Positions 6,844 to 15,669 of a stretch of 64,000 nucleotides of DNA are shown here, in pieces. Numbering within the stretch: the first letter of the stretch is position 1; the number at the start of each line of letters is the position of its first letter. Position numbers and translations under genes: made by a program. The stretch comes from JACVRN01 sp036389255 (lineage in GTDB: Bacteria > Acidobacteriota > Blastocatellia > Pyrinomonadales > Pyrinomonadaceae): contig DASVQI010000024.1 in assembly GCA_036389255.1 (NCBI GenBank), forward strand, positions 372,001 to 436,000, given 5' to 3'. The notes beneath the pieces were generated by a model. That model did not search any database and had not been told where the DNA came from. It worked only from the letters and a program-made list of their open reading frames with translations.

Positions 6844-9234
6844 TTATTGCTGCTGATAGCTGTTGCCGTTGCTGTCCTGATAGGAGAGCGTGTGGCGCGT
6901 CGTCAGGTTCGTGTCCGCCTGAAGATTCGGCCTCAGCCGCACGCCTATGCGAAGGACTGCCGTATCGCCGGGCGCAAGGTCTGAGACTCGCCATGTCAGC
7001 TTCTGGCCGGCGCCCGGAGCATCCTGCTGGTTAAGCTCAGGGTCTGAGTTGACGAACTGTAAAGCCTCCGGCAGAGTCTCTGTCACCACCAGATTCTTCG
7101 CCAGCCCGCTTCCCTGATTGACCAGCACCAGCCTGTAATAGATGGCATCTCCGGGAGCGGAAGAATCAGAGACCTGTTCGGTTCTCACCAGCACGCGCGG
7201 CGTGCCTACGGTCAGTACGGAGCTTGCTTCGTTGGCCACGCGACTGCTGGCCAGCGAGCGAGCCACCACGCTGTAGTTGTACTGCGTGCGGTCAGGAGCG
7301 TTGGACGGAACCGGCACTTTCAGCAGCATCAGGAACTGCCCGTCTCGCGCTGCCAGTGGCGGCGTCTGAGTCACCATAGGCTCGTTGTCCTGATGCAGGC
7401 CGTCGCCGTTCGTGTCCGCGTAAGCTGTGGCGGTTGGCGCACCGGCTCCGGTGATTCGCAGCTCAAAGGCATCCATGCTGTTGCCTAAGTTTCGCACGAC
7501 GAAGGGAATGTAGTTGGTGTCGCCGGGCGTCACAGTCAGACCGGGCGAGACGGCATCCACGCGCACGCGCGGCACTTTGCCCACGGAGATTGTCGGGCTG
7601 TCGAAGTTCGAAGCATACGGCAGACTCTGCGTTCTCATCATGCCGCGCCCCAAGGGATTCGTGCCCGCCATAGCTTCCGGCAGCGCGCGAAGCGTTACTG
7701 TTATCTCTTTTGAGTCTCTTCCGCCCAAATCGCCAAGCGCCCAGATGGCCGTGCGCGAAGGCCCGTCGTAAGCGACCGGCGCTGGATTGGCGCGCACCAG
7801 CTCGAAGTTCGGATTGAAGACGAAATCCGCGCGCGACGAGCGGGCAGAGGTGGAGCCTACGTTCCTGACCTGAATGGTTTGCGTGAAAGTGTCGCCCGGC
7901 ATCACTGAGCCCTGCGAGACATTTGAGTTGGCCGAGAGAGCGGGAGCGGCCACGTTGATTGCGCCGTCCACTATCTTCAGCACCTGAAAGTCTGACTGAG
8001 AAGCGGCGCGCACAAAGAATCTTCTCTGCTGGCCGTCCGTGGCAGTCTCAGGCACCTTCACCTTGAGCATGACTTCTATGGAGCCGCCGCGCGCCAGTTG
8101 CGGAGTCACCAGAATCGGAAGGCCCGTGTCGGAGGTCTGCGTTCCGGCAAGGCTGAAGGCGGGCTGATATTCCGCCGGAAGGTCTGTCTCAAGACGGAAC
8201 TGGTCTTCCTTGTTTCCCGTGTTCGTGATAGTGACGGGCACTTGCACGAGCGCTCCCGGGGAAGCTGTCTCGCTGGTCTTGCGAAGCGCTAGCGCGAGGC
8301 TCGGAACCTGTCTGACCGTCAGCGTCAATCCAGACGACTGTGCGGGCTGTGCAGGTTCGGTCGAAGCCGTTTCGGGCGCGGTCGAAGGCTGCATTGCGGG
8401 AGGCTGCGTCGCGGGCGGCTCGGTGTTTCGTGTTGTAGTGTTGAGAGCCGCCTGCGTGTTGGCATTCGCGTTTGAATTGACAGGAGAGGTCACAGCCCTC
8501 GGCTGGCCTGTGTTTGCAAGAGCCTGCTGTTGAGTCGGCGGCGGAACCTGTCTGCCTCTGCCTCGCCTGCGCCCTCTGGGGTTCTGCGCAATCTCAGGCG
8601 AGCTACTATTCTGCACAGCATTCTGTGACGGAGTATTTACGGTCGGGCCGGCCGCGACAGTGTTTCTTCTGTTGCTCTGAGCCGTGCCCGCAGAGGGGCC
8701 AGCCACCATATAAGGAGTCGGAGAAACAACCGGAGGAGGTGTCTGCTTCGGCTGTGCGGCTACGGGCGGAGTCGTGTTCTTAGGTTCCGTGGAAGGCGGC
8801 GCGGTTGTCGGCGCTGTTGTAGTAGTGCGTCGCGCAGATGCTTCCCGGCGCGCAGCCTGCATCTCACCTTCATAGATTTCTGCGAACGGAGTGTCCTTGA
8901 TGGTGCGCAGGCGCTGTCCTATGGCTTCGGCGTCCTGAAACTTGCCCAACTGCATGTAAGAGCGGCCGAGCCACAGGAGCGTCAAGTCTGTGATAATGCT
9001 GTTCGGATAGTTCTTGAGAAAATCTTTTAGAACAGTGGCGGCTTGGTCGTAACGTCCCTGATTATAGAGCGTCTGACCGCGCGAGAACATGGCCTGCTCG
9101 GCATCGCTCGGCACATCCGATTGTTGTTCCTGCCGCGTAGCCGCAAGGATTTCAGGCACGGATAAAGGCATTAAAGGAGCCAGCAGAAGCGCTACTGTGA
9201 GCGCCCACGCTCCCGTTCGATTTCGGGTAGTCAA
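6844..9234 (-). CDS. Secreted TPR and DUF11-repeat protein
   Basis: 796 residues. An N-terminal signal peptide (ALTVALLLAPLMPLSVPEIL) is followed by TPR-like repeats (about 45-120; FSRGQTLYNQGRYDQAA, KDFLKNYPNS), resembling the tol-pal system protein YbgF. A long Pro/Thr/Gln-rich linker (about 140-300) then leads to several Ig-like modules of the DUF11/'conserved repeat domain' type (about 310-796): VPVTITNTGNKEDQF, IPFVVRNLGNSMDAF and VLVNQGSGLAKNLVVTETLP. It is probably periplasmic or on the cell surface, with a structural or adhesive role. Transcription order suggests it is last in an export cluster, but it appears to have its own promoter. Confidence 0.78.
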   Translation of the reverse strand: MTTRNRTGAWALTVALLLAPLMPLSVPEILAATRQEQQSDVPSDAEQAMFSRGQTLYNQGRYDQAATVLKDFLKNYPNSIITDLTLLWLGRSYMQLGKFQDAEAIGQRLRTIKDTPFAEIYEGEMQAARREASARRTTTTAPTTAPPSTEPKNTTPPVAAQPKQTPPPVVSPTPYMVAGPSAGTAQSNRRNTVAAGPTVNTPSQNAVQNSSSPEIAQNPRGRRRGRGRQVPPPTQQQALANTGQPRAVTSPVNSNANANTQAALNTTTRNTEPPATQPPAMQPSTAPETASTEPAQPAQSSGLTLTVRQVPSLALALRKTSETASPGALVQVPVTITNTGNKEDQFRLETDLPAEYQPAFSLAGTQTSDTGLPILVTPQLARGGSIEVMLKVKVPETATDGQQRRFFVRAASQSDFQVLKIVDGAINVAAPALSANSNVSQGSVMPGDTFTQTIQVRNVGSTSARSSRADFVFNPNFELVRANPAPVAYDGPSRTAIWALGDLGGRDSKEITVTLRALPEAMAGTNPLGRGMMRTQSLPYASNFDSPTISVGKVPRVRVDAVSPGLTVTPGDTNYIPFVVRNLGNSMDAFELRITGAGAPTATAYADTNGDGLHQDNEPMVTQTPPLAARDGQFLMLLKVPVPSNAPDRTQYNYSVVARSLASSRVANEASSVLTVGTPRVLVRTEQVSDSSAPGDAIYYRLVLVNQGSGLAKNLVVTETLPEALQFVNSDPELNQQDAPGAGQKLTWRVSDLAPGDTAVLRIGVRLRPNLQADTNLTTRHTLSYQDSNGNSYQQQ

Positions 9235-9352
9235 AGTCTTATCCCTCCGGGAAAGAAGGTGCGTTCTTGAAATCTGATAAAAGACAAAAAATTTTCAGTG
9301 ATTAACCAGAGTTGCCGGATAGCTGAGGCGTTCGTCTCGCGGCACAATTCAT

Positions 9353-9382
9353 ATCATACTGTTTTCATGAGCATGAAAACAA
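9353..9382 (-). promoter_or_regulatory. Candidate promoter with a perfect dyad between the -35 and -10 boxes
   Basis: On the minus strand, TTGTTT (9382-9377) and TATGAT (9358-9353) are 18 bp apart. The perfect dyad GTTTTCATG-CT-CATGAAAAC (9361-9380) fills the spacer and overlaps the -35 box. This is a classic position for a repressor operator controlling the 6844-9234 gene. The predicted 5' leader is about 110 nt. Promoter strength and the regulator are unknown. Confidence 0.5.
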
Positions 9383-9390
9383 GACAAAAG

Positions 9391-9449
9391 TAATGCAGAA
9401 TGATGAATGAATGCGGCTTCTTCTAATTCATCATTCTGCATTCCGCAAC
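9391..9449. repeat. AATGNNN heptamer hairpin
   Basis: Heptamers AATGCAG, AATGATG and AATGAAT face ATTCATC, ATTCTGC and ATTCCGC. The perfect 17-bp arms are 9392-9408 and 9426-9442. It lies directly after the stop of the SLBB gene (9463) on the minus strand and upstream of the predicted promoter, so it may end that transcript. A relative of the same wording occurs at 48781-48881. Confidence 0.8.
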
Positions 9450-9462
9450 TCTGACTTGGCTT

Positions 9463-10575
9463 TTACCATCCACTGCGGCTGACTTCTACGCGGTCGCCCG
9501 GCTGTAGCACGGGGTCTGGTATCTTCCCGTCCTCAATCTTTTTCAGATTGTACTTGGTGGTTACGAGTTTGCCGTCCGCGCCCGTGCGTGAGACTTTTAC
9601 TTCGCTTCCGGCAAAGCGGGTGGTTCCGCCCGCAGCGAGGATGGCCTGCGTTAAAGTCAGGCCCGCGTGGAAGCCCTTCTGGCCGGGGTCGTTGATTGCG
9701 CCGCCTACGAAATAGAACTGAGGCAGAGCGGGAGCGAGCTTAATCACGTCGCCCGGCTGAACGAGCGTGGACATGGCGTTGGTGTCCGAAAGGTCAACCG
9801 TCACGTTCGGCGCTCCCTGCCGCATGATGACGGCCCGCGCGGCTTCCGTTCGCGGCTGCGCTTCGGTCACTATTACGTAGAGCGGGACGGCTTCGCGTCT
9901 TAGATACTTCAGGCCGGGGTCGTTCACAAGGCCCGTGACAATCAGCGTGTGGCTCTGGTACTCGCGCACGTTCACGCTCACCTGCGGCTTCTCGTAAATC
10001 TTTATCAGCGACTGTAGCTTTGAGGCTATCTCTTCGGGCGTCAGGCCCGTGACCGTCAGAGGCTCGCCCGCCAAAGGGTAATCAATCATGCCGCCGGGCA
10101 GGACAGTATAGAGAGTGGAGTTGCGCGTGGGAGAATTAAGCAGCCTTATGTCCAGAACGTCGCCCACACCTACGCGATAGATGTTAATGAGGGCAGCGCT
10201 CGTCGCAGCCGTAGGGCTGGCCGTAGCGTTCGCCGGCCCTGTCTTAGGAGGCTGGCTCGTGACGGGAGGCGTGACGGTCGCGGGCTTTGGCTGCGGCGCG
10301 TCGGTGGTCACGTTCGCGTTCGTGTTAGAGACGGTCGTAGCCGAAGCCGTCACGGGCGCGGGCTTCTCTGTCTGCTCGCCCGGAGCCGTCTTTGCTCTCT
10401 CCGAATCCTTCTTCTCTTTGTCGCTATTGCCTGAAGAGGGAGCGGTTCGAGGGGCTATGTTGTTTCCCCTCTCCGCGCCGGAGAGTGAGTTTGCGGCCTG
10501 CGTGGGTTGTGCGGCCAGTACGGGCGCAGCCGAGACGAAAAGCGCCAGCGCCGTAGAGTATAGAACTTTTTTCAT
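9463..10575 (-). CDS. Polysaccharide export protein with SLBB domains (Wza-like)
   Basis: 370 residues. A cleavable signal peptide (KKVLYSTALALFVSAAPVLA) lacks a lipobox Cys, unlike Wza. A low-complexity Thr/Pro/Ala linker (about 30-125) is followed by a Poly_export domain beginning YRVGVGDVLDIRLL (about 130-215), then SLBB repeats (HTLIVTGLVNDPGLKYL; QFYFVGGAINDPGQKGF), ending LQPGDRVEV. Such proteins form the periplasmic/outer-membrane conduit for exopolysaccharide. The gene lies between the DUF11 protein and the outer-membrane barrel gene, so an export function for the group is likely. No glycosyltransferases are in the window. Confidence 0.88.
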   Translation of the reverse strand: MKKVLYSTALALFVSAAPVLAAQPTQAANSLSGAERGNNIAPRTAPSSGNSDKEKKDSERAKTAPGEQTEKPAPVTASATTVSNTNANVTTDAPQPKPATVTPPVTSQPPKTGPANATASPTAATSAALINIYRVGVGDVLDIRLLNSPTRNSTLYTVLPGGMIDYPLAGEPLTVTGLTPEEIASKLQSLIKIYEKPQVSVNVREYQSHTLIVTGLVNDPGLKYLRREAVPLYVIVTEAQPRTEAARAVIMRQGAPNVTVDLSDTNAMSTLVQPGDVIKLAPALPQFYFVGGAINDPGQKGFHAGLTLTQAILAAGGTTRFAGSEVKVSRTGADGKLVTTKYNLKKIEDGKIPDPVLQPGDRVEVSRSGW

Positions 10576-10677
10576 GATGCACTCTTAACTAATTCCTTCA
10601 TTAGAGCGACTTTGGGCTCGCTTGTTCCGGGCAATGGAGCGGCGGGCCGAAGGGGTCGCTTTTTGAGTCTTGCTCAA

Positions 10678-12900
10678 CTAAAACGGTCGCCCGCGCGTGT
10701 TGTTGCGGCGTCCGAACTCAAAGACCAGCGAGAGGCGGTTCCGGTTAAAGGTCAGCACGGGAAGCGTAGAGTCCCTGCGACTGAAGCTGTAGACGAAACT
10801 GGAGCGTACAAGCTCAGTCAACTGATACCCCGCGTCCAGAGAAAAACCGTACAGATGGTCTTTCCTGTACTCCCCGGCAAACTGCCCGAGCGGGATTCCA
10901 CCCGAGGCAGTGGTGGCGGGGACGACCGCGACCGGGAAGCTTAACTGTTGATAATCAAGGCCAAAACCCAGCTTCAGGTCGTCCGTCGCACGGCCTTCTA
11001 CGCGCGCCTTCGCGCCTGTCGAAAGGAGGCGTGCGTTGCCTCCTTCTAGATTAAATGTCGAAACCTGCGTTTTTCGCAGACCCGCAAGCTCAAAATTTAT
11101 TCTGTCCGTCAGGTCGCGCCTGTAAAGCAGGTCGAAAATCAGCGTGTTGTAGTCGTTCGCAACCGGCGCGTTGCGGAAATCCGTGCGCTCGTATCCGGCA
11201 CGAACGGCCAGCCCGTTAGTCTCCGTAATCTGCATGCGCGCGCCCACCTGAAACTGGTAGCGATAGTTGGCGTTCAGGCCGTTGAACTGCGGGCGAAGCG
11301 GCGCTGTCGTGTTCGTGTTGGCGAAAGCGAAAGAGGCAATCGCCGTGGTAGATTCCGAGATGTCGCGCTCGTAAGCTATGTCCGTGTAAAGCTCGCCGTA
11401 GTTTATGAAAAGCGGCGCGCCCTGTATGTAGTCCTCGTCCCAATCCACAATATTGTAGCCAGCGCCGACCGCAAGGCGGCTGCGCGGGTTGAGCAGGAAC
11501 TCGGCCCGCAACGCGCCGTCATTACGCATAAAGGTGTCGCCTACTATGTAGACTTCGCGCGCCGGGTCGAACTCTCTGGGGTCTAGGGCCGAGCGCACGA
11601 AATGATTTCTGAATGCCAGTCGAACGTAGCGGCCGAGGTTCGAGCGCGTGTCGAAGTCGAAGGTCTGCCCGTTTACCCAGTTACCGTTTGTCAGCCGTCT
11701 AATGCGCGCCTCGTACATCATCCGCAGAGCGCGAGTGTCGCCCGGAATCTCGAACTCCAGACGCGGCGCGAGCGTAAAGAGGCCCACGTTCTCGCCCGTC
11801 GCGGAACGATAGAAAAAGTTGTCGTCAAACACTCCGCCAAGCAGAACCGAAGGGCGCAGCACTCCCGGCCCGAATGGGTGCCCGCCTATTTCGTCGCGCA
11901 CGGCTGCGGTCGTGCCCGGCACCCACTGACCCGGCACGCGCCCCTGCGCTTCCAGAGTCATGGGAACGTACAGCCAGCCGCCGGACAAATCAGGCACGGC
12001 TGCGTAAGTAGTCCCGTTCCATGAAAAGATGCGAGCGTTCGACAGGTCTACGGGAATGGCCCTCTGGTTGAAAGCTGAGGCTAGCCAGAGTGTGTGCCCG
12101 CGAAAAGTGAACGAAGGCTGCTGAATCTGAGAAGCAGCGACGGGCTGCGCCGCAGAGTTAATGATGTCCGAAGTCGCAGGCGTGGTTATTAAAGCGGGAA
12201 GAGTCGCGGTGTTGTTGACGGCCTGCGCGCCGGAGTCAGTCGCACCGTTAGCCGGTTGCGTAGCCGTGCCTGCGCTCTTCGACCTTGCTACGGCAGAGCG
12301 CGATGAATCGGAAGGAACCGCGTCCGTGACCGGAGCCGAATCAATCGAGACTGAGCGTGTGCCCGTAGTGTCCAGACGCGCCTGCGCTTCGGCAGCCTGA
12401 GCGGCCTTCAGACGCGCACGCGCAATCTCGTTTGTAACCCCTATGACCAGCCGGTTGAAATTCTTGCGCGGGGCAACCGTGTCGCCCTCGGTCATGGCTA
12501 TGACTATGTCAACGTACGGCTCGCCGTTCGATTCGCCTGAGTAAGTGCGAACCGTTCGCATCACTATATCGCTCGCGGAATAAGAGGGGCGTAGAAGCGA
12601 GCGAGCGCCGCGAACTCGTATCACTGTCTCGCCTCCACGCGTGAATCGCACTATGGAGTTTTCACCCAAGCCCGCGTCGGCCACAATCTCTACTCGCGCG
12701 GCACCGTCCGTCGCCGTCAGGACAAGCCGCACTAGCTGAACCGTCGGCTGGCCTTCGCCCTCTGCCCTCATAGCGTCGCTCAACCACACGGCGGCGGAGA
12801 AGCCTGCTAAAAGGAAGATGATGAGACTAAAGCGGGTCATCCATTTTCGCTGGCGCGACCCGGCGCGCGCGCCTCTCACACGACGTAAGCGATTTCGCAT
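10678..12900 (-). CDS. AMIN-like domain plus outer-membrane beta-barrel protein
   Basis: 740 residues. An N-terminal basic segment and one hydrophobic stretch (FSLIIFLLAGFSAAVWL) act as a signal anchor. The AMIN-like module at about 50-150 (RVEIVADAGLGENSIVRF, IRVRGARSLLRPSY) resembles the carbohydrate/peptidoglycan-binding domains of secretins and amidases. A Ser/Ala/Thr-rich linker follows. The C-terminal about 400 residues show alternating aromatic-polar strands typical of BBP2-type barrels (GVFDDNFFYRSATGENVG; AVGAGYNIVDWDEDY) and end NTRGRPF with a terminal Phe, as in outer-membrane barrels. It probably forms the outer-membrane channel of the adjacent export system. Confidence 0.75.
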   Translation of the reverse strand: MRNRLRRVRGARAGSRQRKWMTRFSLIIFLLAGFSAAVWLSDAMRAEGEGQPTVQLVRLVLTATDGAARVEIVADAGLGENSIVRFTRGGETVIRVRGARSLLRPSYSASDIVMRTVRTYSGESNGEPYVDIVIAMTEGDTVAPRKNFNRLVIGVTNEIARARLKAAQAAEAQARLDTTGTRSVSIDSAPVTDAVPSDSSRSAVARSKSAGTATQPANGATDSGAQAVNNTATLPALITTPATSDIINSAAQPVAASQIQQPSFTFRGHTLWLASAFNQRAIPVDLSNARIFSWNGTTYAAVPDLSGGWLYVPMTLEAQGRVPGQWVPGTTAAVRDEIGGHPFGPGVLRPSVLLGGVFDDNFFYRSATGENVGLFTLAPRLEFEIPGDTRALRMMYEARIRRLTNGNWVNGQTFDFDTRSNLGRYVRLAFRNHFVRSALDPREFDPAREVYIVGDTFMRNDGALRAEFLLNPRSRLAVGAGYNIVDWDEDYIQGAPLFINYGELYTDIAYERDISESTTAIASFAFANTNTTAPLRPQFNGLNANYRYQFQVGARMQITETNGLAVRAGYERTDFRNAPVANDYNTLIFDLLYRRDLTDRINFELAGLRKTQVSTFNLEGGNARLLSTGAKARVEGRATDDLKLGFGLDYQQLSFPVAVVPATTASGGIPLGQFAGEYRKDHLYGFSLDAGYQLTELVRSSFVYSFSRRDSTLPVLTFNRNRLSLVFEFGRRNNTRGRPF

Positions 12901-13074
12901 TAGCTGTTCACCTGCTGTTTCGGAGACATCTGTTATTGACGGAGCAAACGGGTAAAGATTTGCGCCGCGCGCGTTAGGTTCAAAGCGGGCTTCAAAATGT
13001 TTCAGGTACTTTCACGGATTGCCTTTGAGACGGTAGCGGTCACGCTTCGAAGGCTACAAGCTCCGGCAAGAATT

Positions 13075-14871
13075 TTACTCTCGGCTTTTAGGCGCTGGCA
13101 AGGATTTTGGCGGAAAAAGATGCGGCCAGCCCTCGCCCAGCCTCACGCGCACAAGCTCTTCTACGTCGTCGGCAGTCTCGCAGGCCAGACATTCTTCGGC
13201 AATCTCTTTGGCCTTGCCCGCGTTGAGCCCTGCGACCATTCGACGCACGCGCGGAATAGCGGAGATTGTCATGCTCAGCTCAGTCGCGCCCAGTCCAATC
13301 AGGATGGCTGCGTAGGCTGGCGTCGAAGCCATCTCGCCGCAGACTACGGCCGGAATCGAGGCCGCGCGTGCGGCATCAATGGTTCGCTTGATGCTTACCA
13401 GCACGGAAGGGTGAAGCGAGCGGAACCAGTCTGCCACCTCGTCGTTGCCCCTGTCCACAGCCAGCAGGTATTGCACAAGGTCGTTCGTGCCGAGGCTGAA
13501 GAAATCAACCTCTCGCGCAATCCTGTCGGCCATGAGCACAGCCGCAGGGACTTCTATCATAGCGCCCGTGCGAATCTGGCCCGTAGGGATTCCGCGCTTG
13601 CCTAGCGCCTCGCGCTCTTCGTCTATGATGCGGCGCGCTTCACGCACGTCGGTCAAATCCGAAATCATGGGCAGCACAATGCTCAAGCGCCCGTGCGCCG
13701 CAGCGCGCAGGATGGCCCGCACCTGCGTTCTCAAATCGTCCTCGTGCCGAAGGCTGAAGCGTATAGCGCGAAGGCCAAGAGCCGGATTGCGCTCGGCATC
13801 CGAAGAACTGCCCGGCGACTTGTCGCCTCCGAGGTCAAAGAGCCTGATGGTCGCGCCGTCCTGACCCGAGAGCCTTGCAATCTCTTCATAGGCCGCGCAC
13901 TGTTCGTCTTCGGACGGCATGCGACCGCGAGACGACACGAGAAACTCTGAGCGATAAAGGCCGACACCGCGCGCCCCGTATCTCTCCAGTCCCTCGAACT
14001 CGGCGGGAAGCTCCACGTTCGCACGGAGCAGAATGTCCAGGCCATCTTCAGTCCTGAGCGGCCCCGTAGCAGTCTCAGCCACCGTGAGGCCCGCCCGCCT
14101 TATGTCTACGGAAAGGGATTTGTAATGCTCTACCGTCTCTTTTGAGGGATGCAGGATGACTTCGCCAGTGAAGGCATCAACTACGACGGGGTCGCCCGTG
14201 CGCGCTCTACGATAAAAGTCACGAAGGCCGACAACGGCCGGAATGCCAAGGCCGCGCGCTATGATGGCAGTGTGCGAAGTCCAGCCGCCAGCGTCTGTGG
14301 CAATCGCGCGAGCGTATTTGAAATCAAGCTCGGCCACGGCGGACGGCATCAAATCCTCCGAGACGACCACGGCGTCTTCCGTCAGCTTGCGAGCGACAGG
14401 CCCACCTCCGCTTAAGGCAACCAGAATGCGCTGCATCACGTCTTCAATGTCCGAGCCGCGCTCGCGCAGATAGTTGTCCTTAATCTCTGCATAGACGGCC
14501 AAGATGCGGTCGCCCACGACCTTGACGGCCCACTCGGCGTTGGCACGCTCAAGCTTGATGTAGCTTTCCACGTCGCCCAGCAGCTTCTGGTCTTCGAGCA
14601 TTAGAAGATGTGCGTCGAAGATGTAGGCTTGCTCCGCGCCCAGTTCGCGCTCGGCAAGCTCCTTGATTTTCAGAAGCTGGCGGCGCGCAAGGCGCACGGC
14701 TGCGTGCCACCTTCGCACCTCTCGCTCAATGTCCGATTCTTCCAGCGTCGCGCGGTAGATGTGACGCGCGCCGTTATGTATGCGAAGCACGCGGCCCAAG
14801 ACTATCCCGTCCGAGACGCCCAGCCCCTGCCAGCGCTCTTCCCCAACACTTCTTCTAACAGTCTCTCTCAC
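13075..14871 (-). CDS. ptsI: PTS enzyme I (phosphoenolpyruvate-protein phosphotransferase)
   Basis: 598 residues, normal for EI. It transfers phosphate from PEP to HPr. The phospho-His site is GGWTSHTAIIARGLGIP (His near 201), followed by the PEP-binding TIM barrel with RSEFL, IRFSLRH and GTNDLVQYLLAVDRGN. The catalytic Cys is in VVCGEMASTPAYAA. The start is a GTG overlapping the HPr stop by 4 bp (GTGA), giving tight coupling. Last gene of the lpt-rpoN-PTS cluster. No EIIB, EIIC or EIID permease is encoded here, so a regulatory rather than a sugar-uptake PTS is inferred. Confidence 0.93.
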   Translation of the reverse strand: MRETVRRSVGEERWQGLGVSDGIVLGRVLRIHNGARHIYRATLEESDIEREVRRWHAAVRLARRQLLKIKELAERELGAEQAYIFDAHLLMLEDQKLLGDVESYIKLERANAEWAVKVVGDRILAVYAEIKDNYLRERGSDIEDVMQRILVALSGGGPVARKLTEDAVVVSEDLMPSAVAELDFKYARAIATDAGGWTSHTAIIARGLGIPAVVGLRDFYRRARTGDPVVVDAFTGEVILHPSKETVEHYKSLSVDIRRAGLTVAETATGPLRTEDGLDILLRANVELPAEFEGLERYGARGVGLYRSEFLVSSRGRMPSEDEQCAAYEEIARLSGQDGATIRLFDLGGDKSPGSSSDAERNPALGLRAIRFSLRHEDDLRTQVRAILRAAAHGRLSIVLPMISDLTDVREARRIIDEEREALGKRGIPTGQIRTGAMIEVPAAVLMADRIAREVDFFSLGTNDLVQYLLAVDRGNDEVADWFRSLHPSVLVSIKRTIDAARAASIPAVVCGEMASTPAYAAILIGLGATELSMTISAIPRVRRMVAGLNAGKAKEIAEECLACETADDVEELVRVRLGEGWPHLFPPKSLPAPKSRE

Positions 14872-15149
14872 TTCTCAGCTTCTTCCCCGAACCCCTCTGC
14901 AAACAGCTTGCACAAACTATCCAGAGCTTCCCTTTCATCAACGCCCTCGGCTGTGGCCCGAAGCCTTGTGCCGCGTGCGGCTGCCAGCATCAACACGCTC
15001 AGGATAGATTTTGCGTCAGCCACGGCGCTTCCGTCTTCGCGCTCCAGCTTGATAGTGCTATGAAAGCGACTGGCCAGCCGCACGACCTGCGAGGCGGCGC
15101 GCGCGTGCAGGCCCAGACGGTTGACTACGACCACCCAACACTCGACCAT
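14868..15149 (-). CDS. ptsH: Phosphocarrier protein HPr
   Basis: 93 residues. The active-site motif NRLGLHARAAS carries the His-15 equivalent phosphorylated by enzyme I. The segment ADAKSILSVLMLAA contains the Ser-46 equivalent that HprK phosphorylates; hprK is present at 16633-17592. Both regulatory sites are intact. The start ATG directly abuts the TGA of the EIIA gene, and the stop overlaps the enzyme I start, so three PTS genes are translated as a unit. Confidence 0.93.
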   Translation of the reverse strand: MVECWVVVVNRLGLHARAASQVVRLASRFHSTIKLEREDGSAVADAKSILSVLMLAAARGTRLRATAEGVDEREALDSLCKLFAEGFGEEAEK

Positions 15150-15605
15150 TCAGCCCTTCTTCTGCGGAGCGAGTAAATCGCCCGCAAGGTATATTCCCTC
15201 CTGCCCTTGATTACGAACACGACGCGCAATGTCGCCCAGCGTCTCCTCGCCCTGCTGGCTCGCGAGCTTTATCACCATGGGAAGATTAACGCCCGTGACG
15301 ACCTCCACCTCGCCTTCTGCGAGAAACATGGAGGCTATGTTCGTAGGCGTCCCGCCGAACATGTCTGTCAGAATAAGCACGCCGCGCCCCTCCTGCACGC
15401 GCTGTATGGCACGCTCGATTTCGCCTCGCGCAAGGTCTACGTCATCGTGCCAGCCGATTGAAACCGAAGTGATGTGCTTGACGGGGCCAACAATCATCTC
15501 TGCCGCCGCCAGCAGCTCGCCCGCAAGCTGCCCGTGCGTGACTATCACGCCGCCCACACGGCCATCGGAACTATCGCCGCTCTTTTTCTCAGGGCTCTCC
15601 CTCAT
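15150..15605 (-). CDS. PTS EIIA component, mannose (ManX) type
   Basis: 151 residues. The fold and active site match EIIA-Man: GVIVTHGQLAGELLAAAEMIVG with the phospho-His (His near 25), ILTDMFGGTPTNIASMFL, and VVTGVNLPMVIKLA. It accepts phosphate from HPr. No cognate EIIB or membrane subunits are encoded beside it. The position replaces ptsN (EIIA-Ntr) of the proteobacterial rpoN cluster, so a regulatory phospho-sensor role is inferred. The N-terminal 17 residues (SPEKKSGDSSDGR) are a polar extension. Confidence 0.88.
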   Translation of the reverse strand: MRESPEKKSGDSSDGRVGGVIVTHGQLAGELLAAAEMIVGPVKHITSVSIGWHDDVDLARGEIERAIQRVQEGRGVLILTDMFGGTPTNIASMFLAEGEVEVVTGVNLPMVIKLASQQGEETLGDIARRVRNQGQEGIYLAGDLLAPQKKG

Positions 15606-15648
15606 CTCTCCTCCATAGGAAGGTCAGAAGTTAAAAGCTGTCCTCTAG

Positions 15649-15669
15649 TCACCGCTTACTGCTCACCTT
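15649..15669 (-). repeat. Heptamer repeat containing the rapZ stop codon
   Basis: Plus-strand heptamers TCACCGC, TTACTGC and TCACCTT run in register from 15649. The first three bases are the complement of the rapZ TGA stop, so the last residues (VSSKR) are encoded by the repeat. The unit is nearly identical to that at the end of hprK (16612-16646). Confidence 0.75.
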
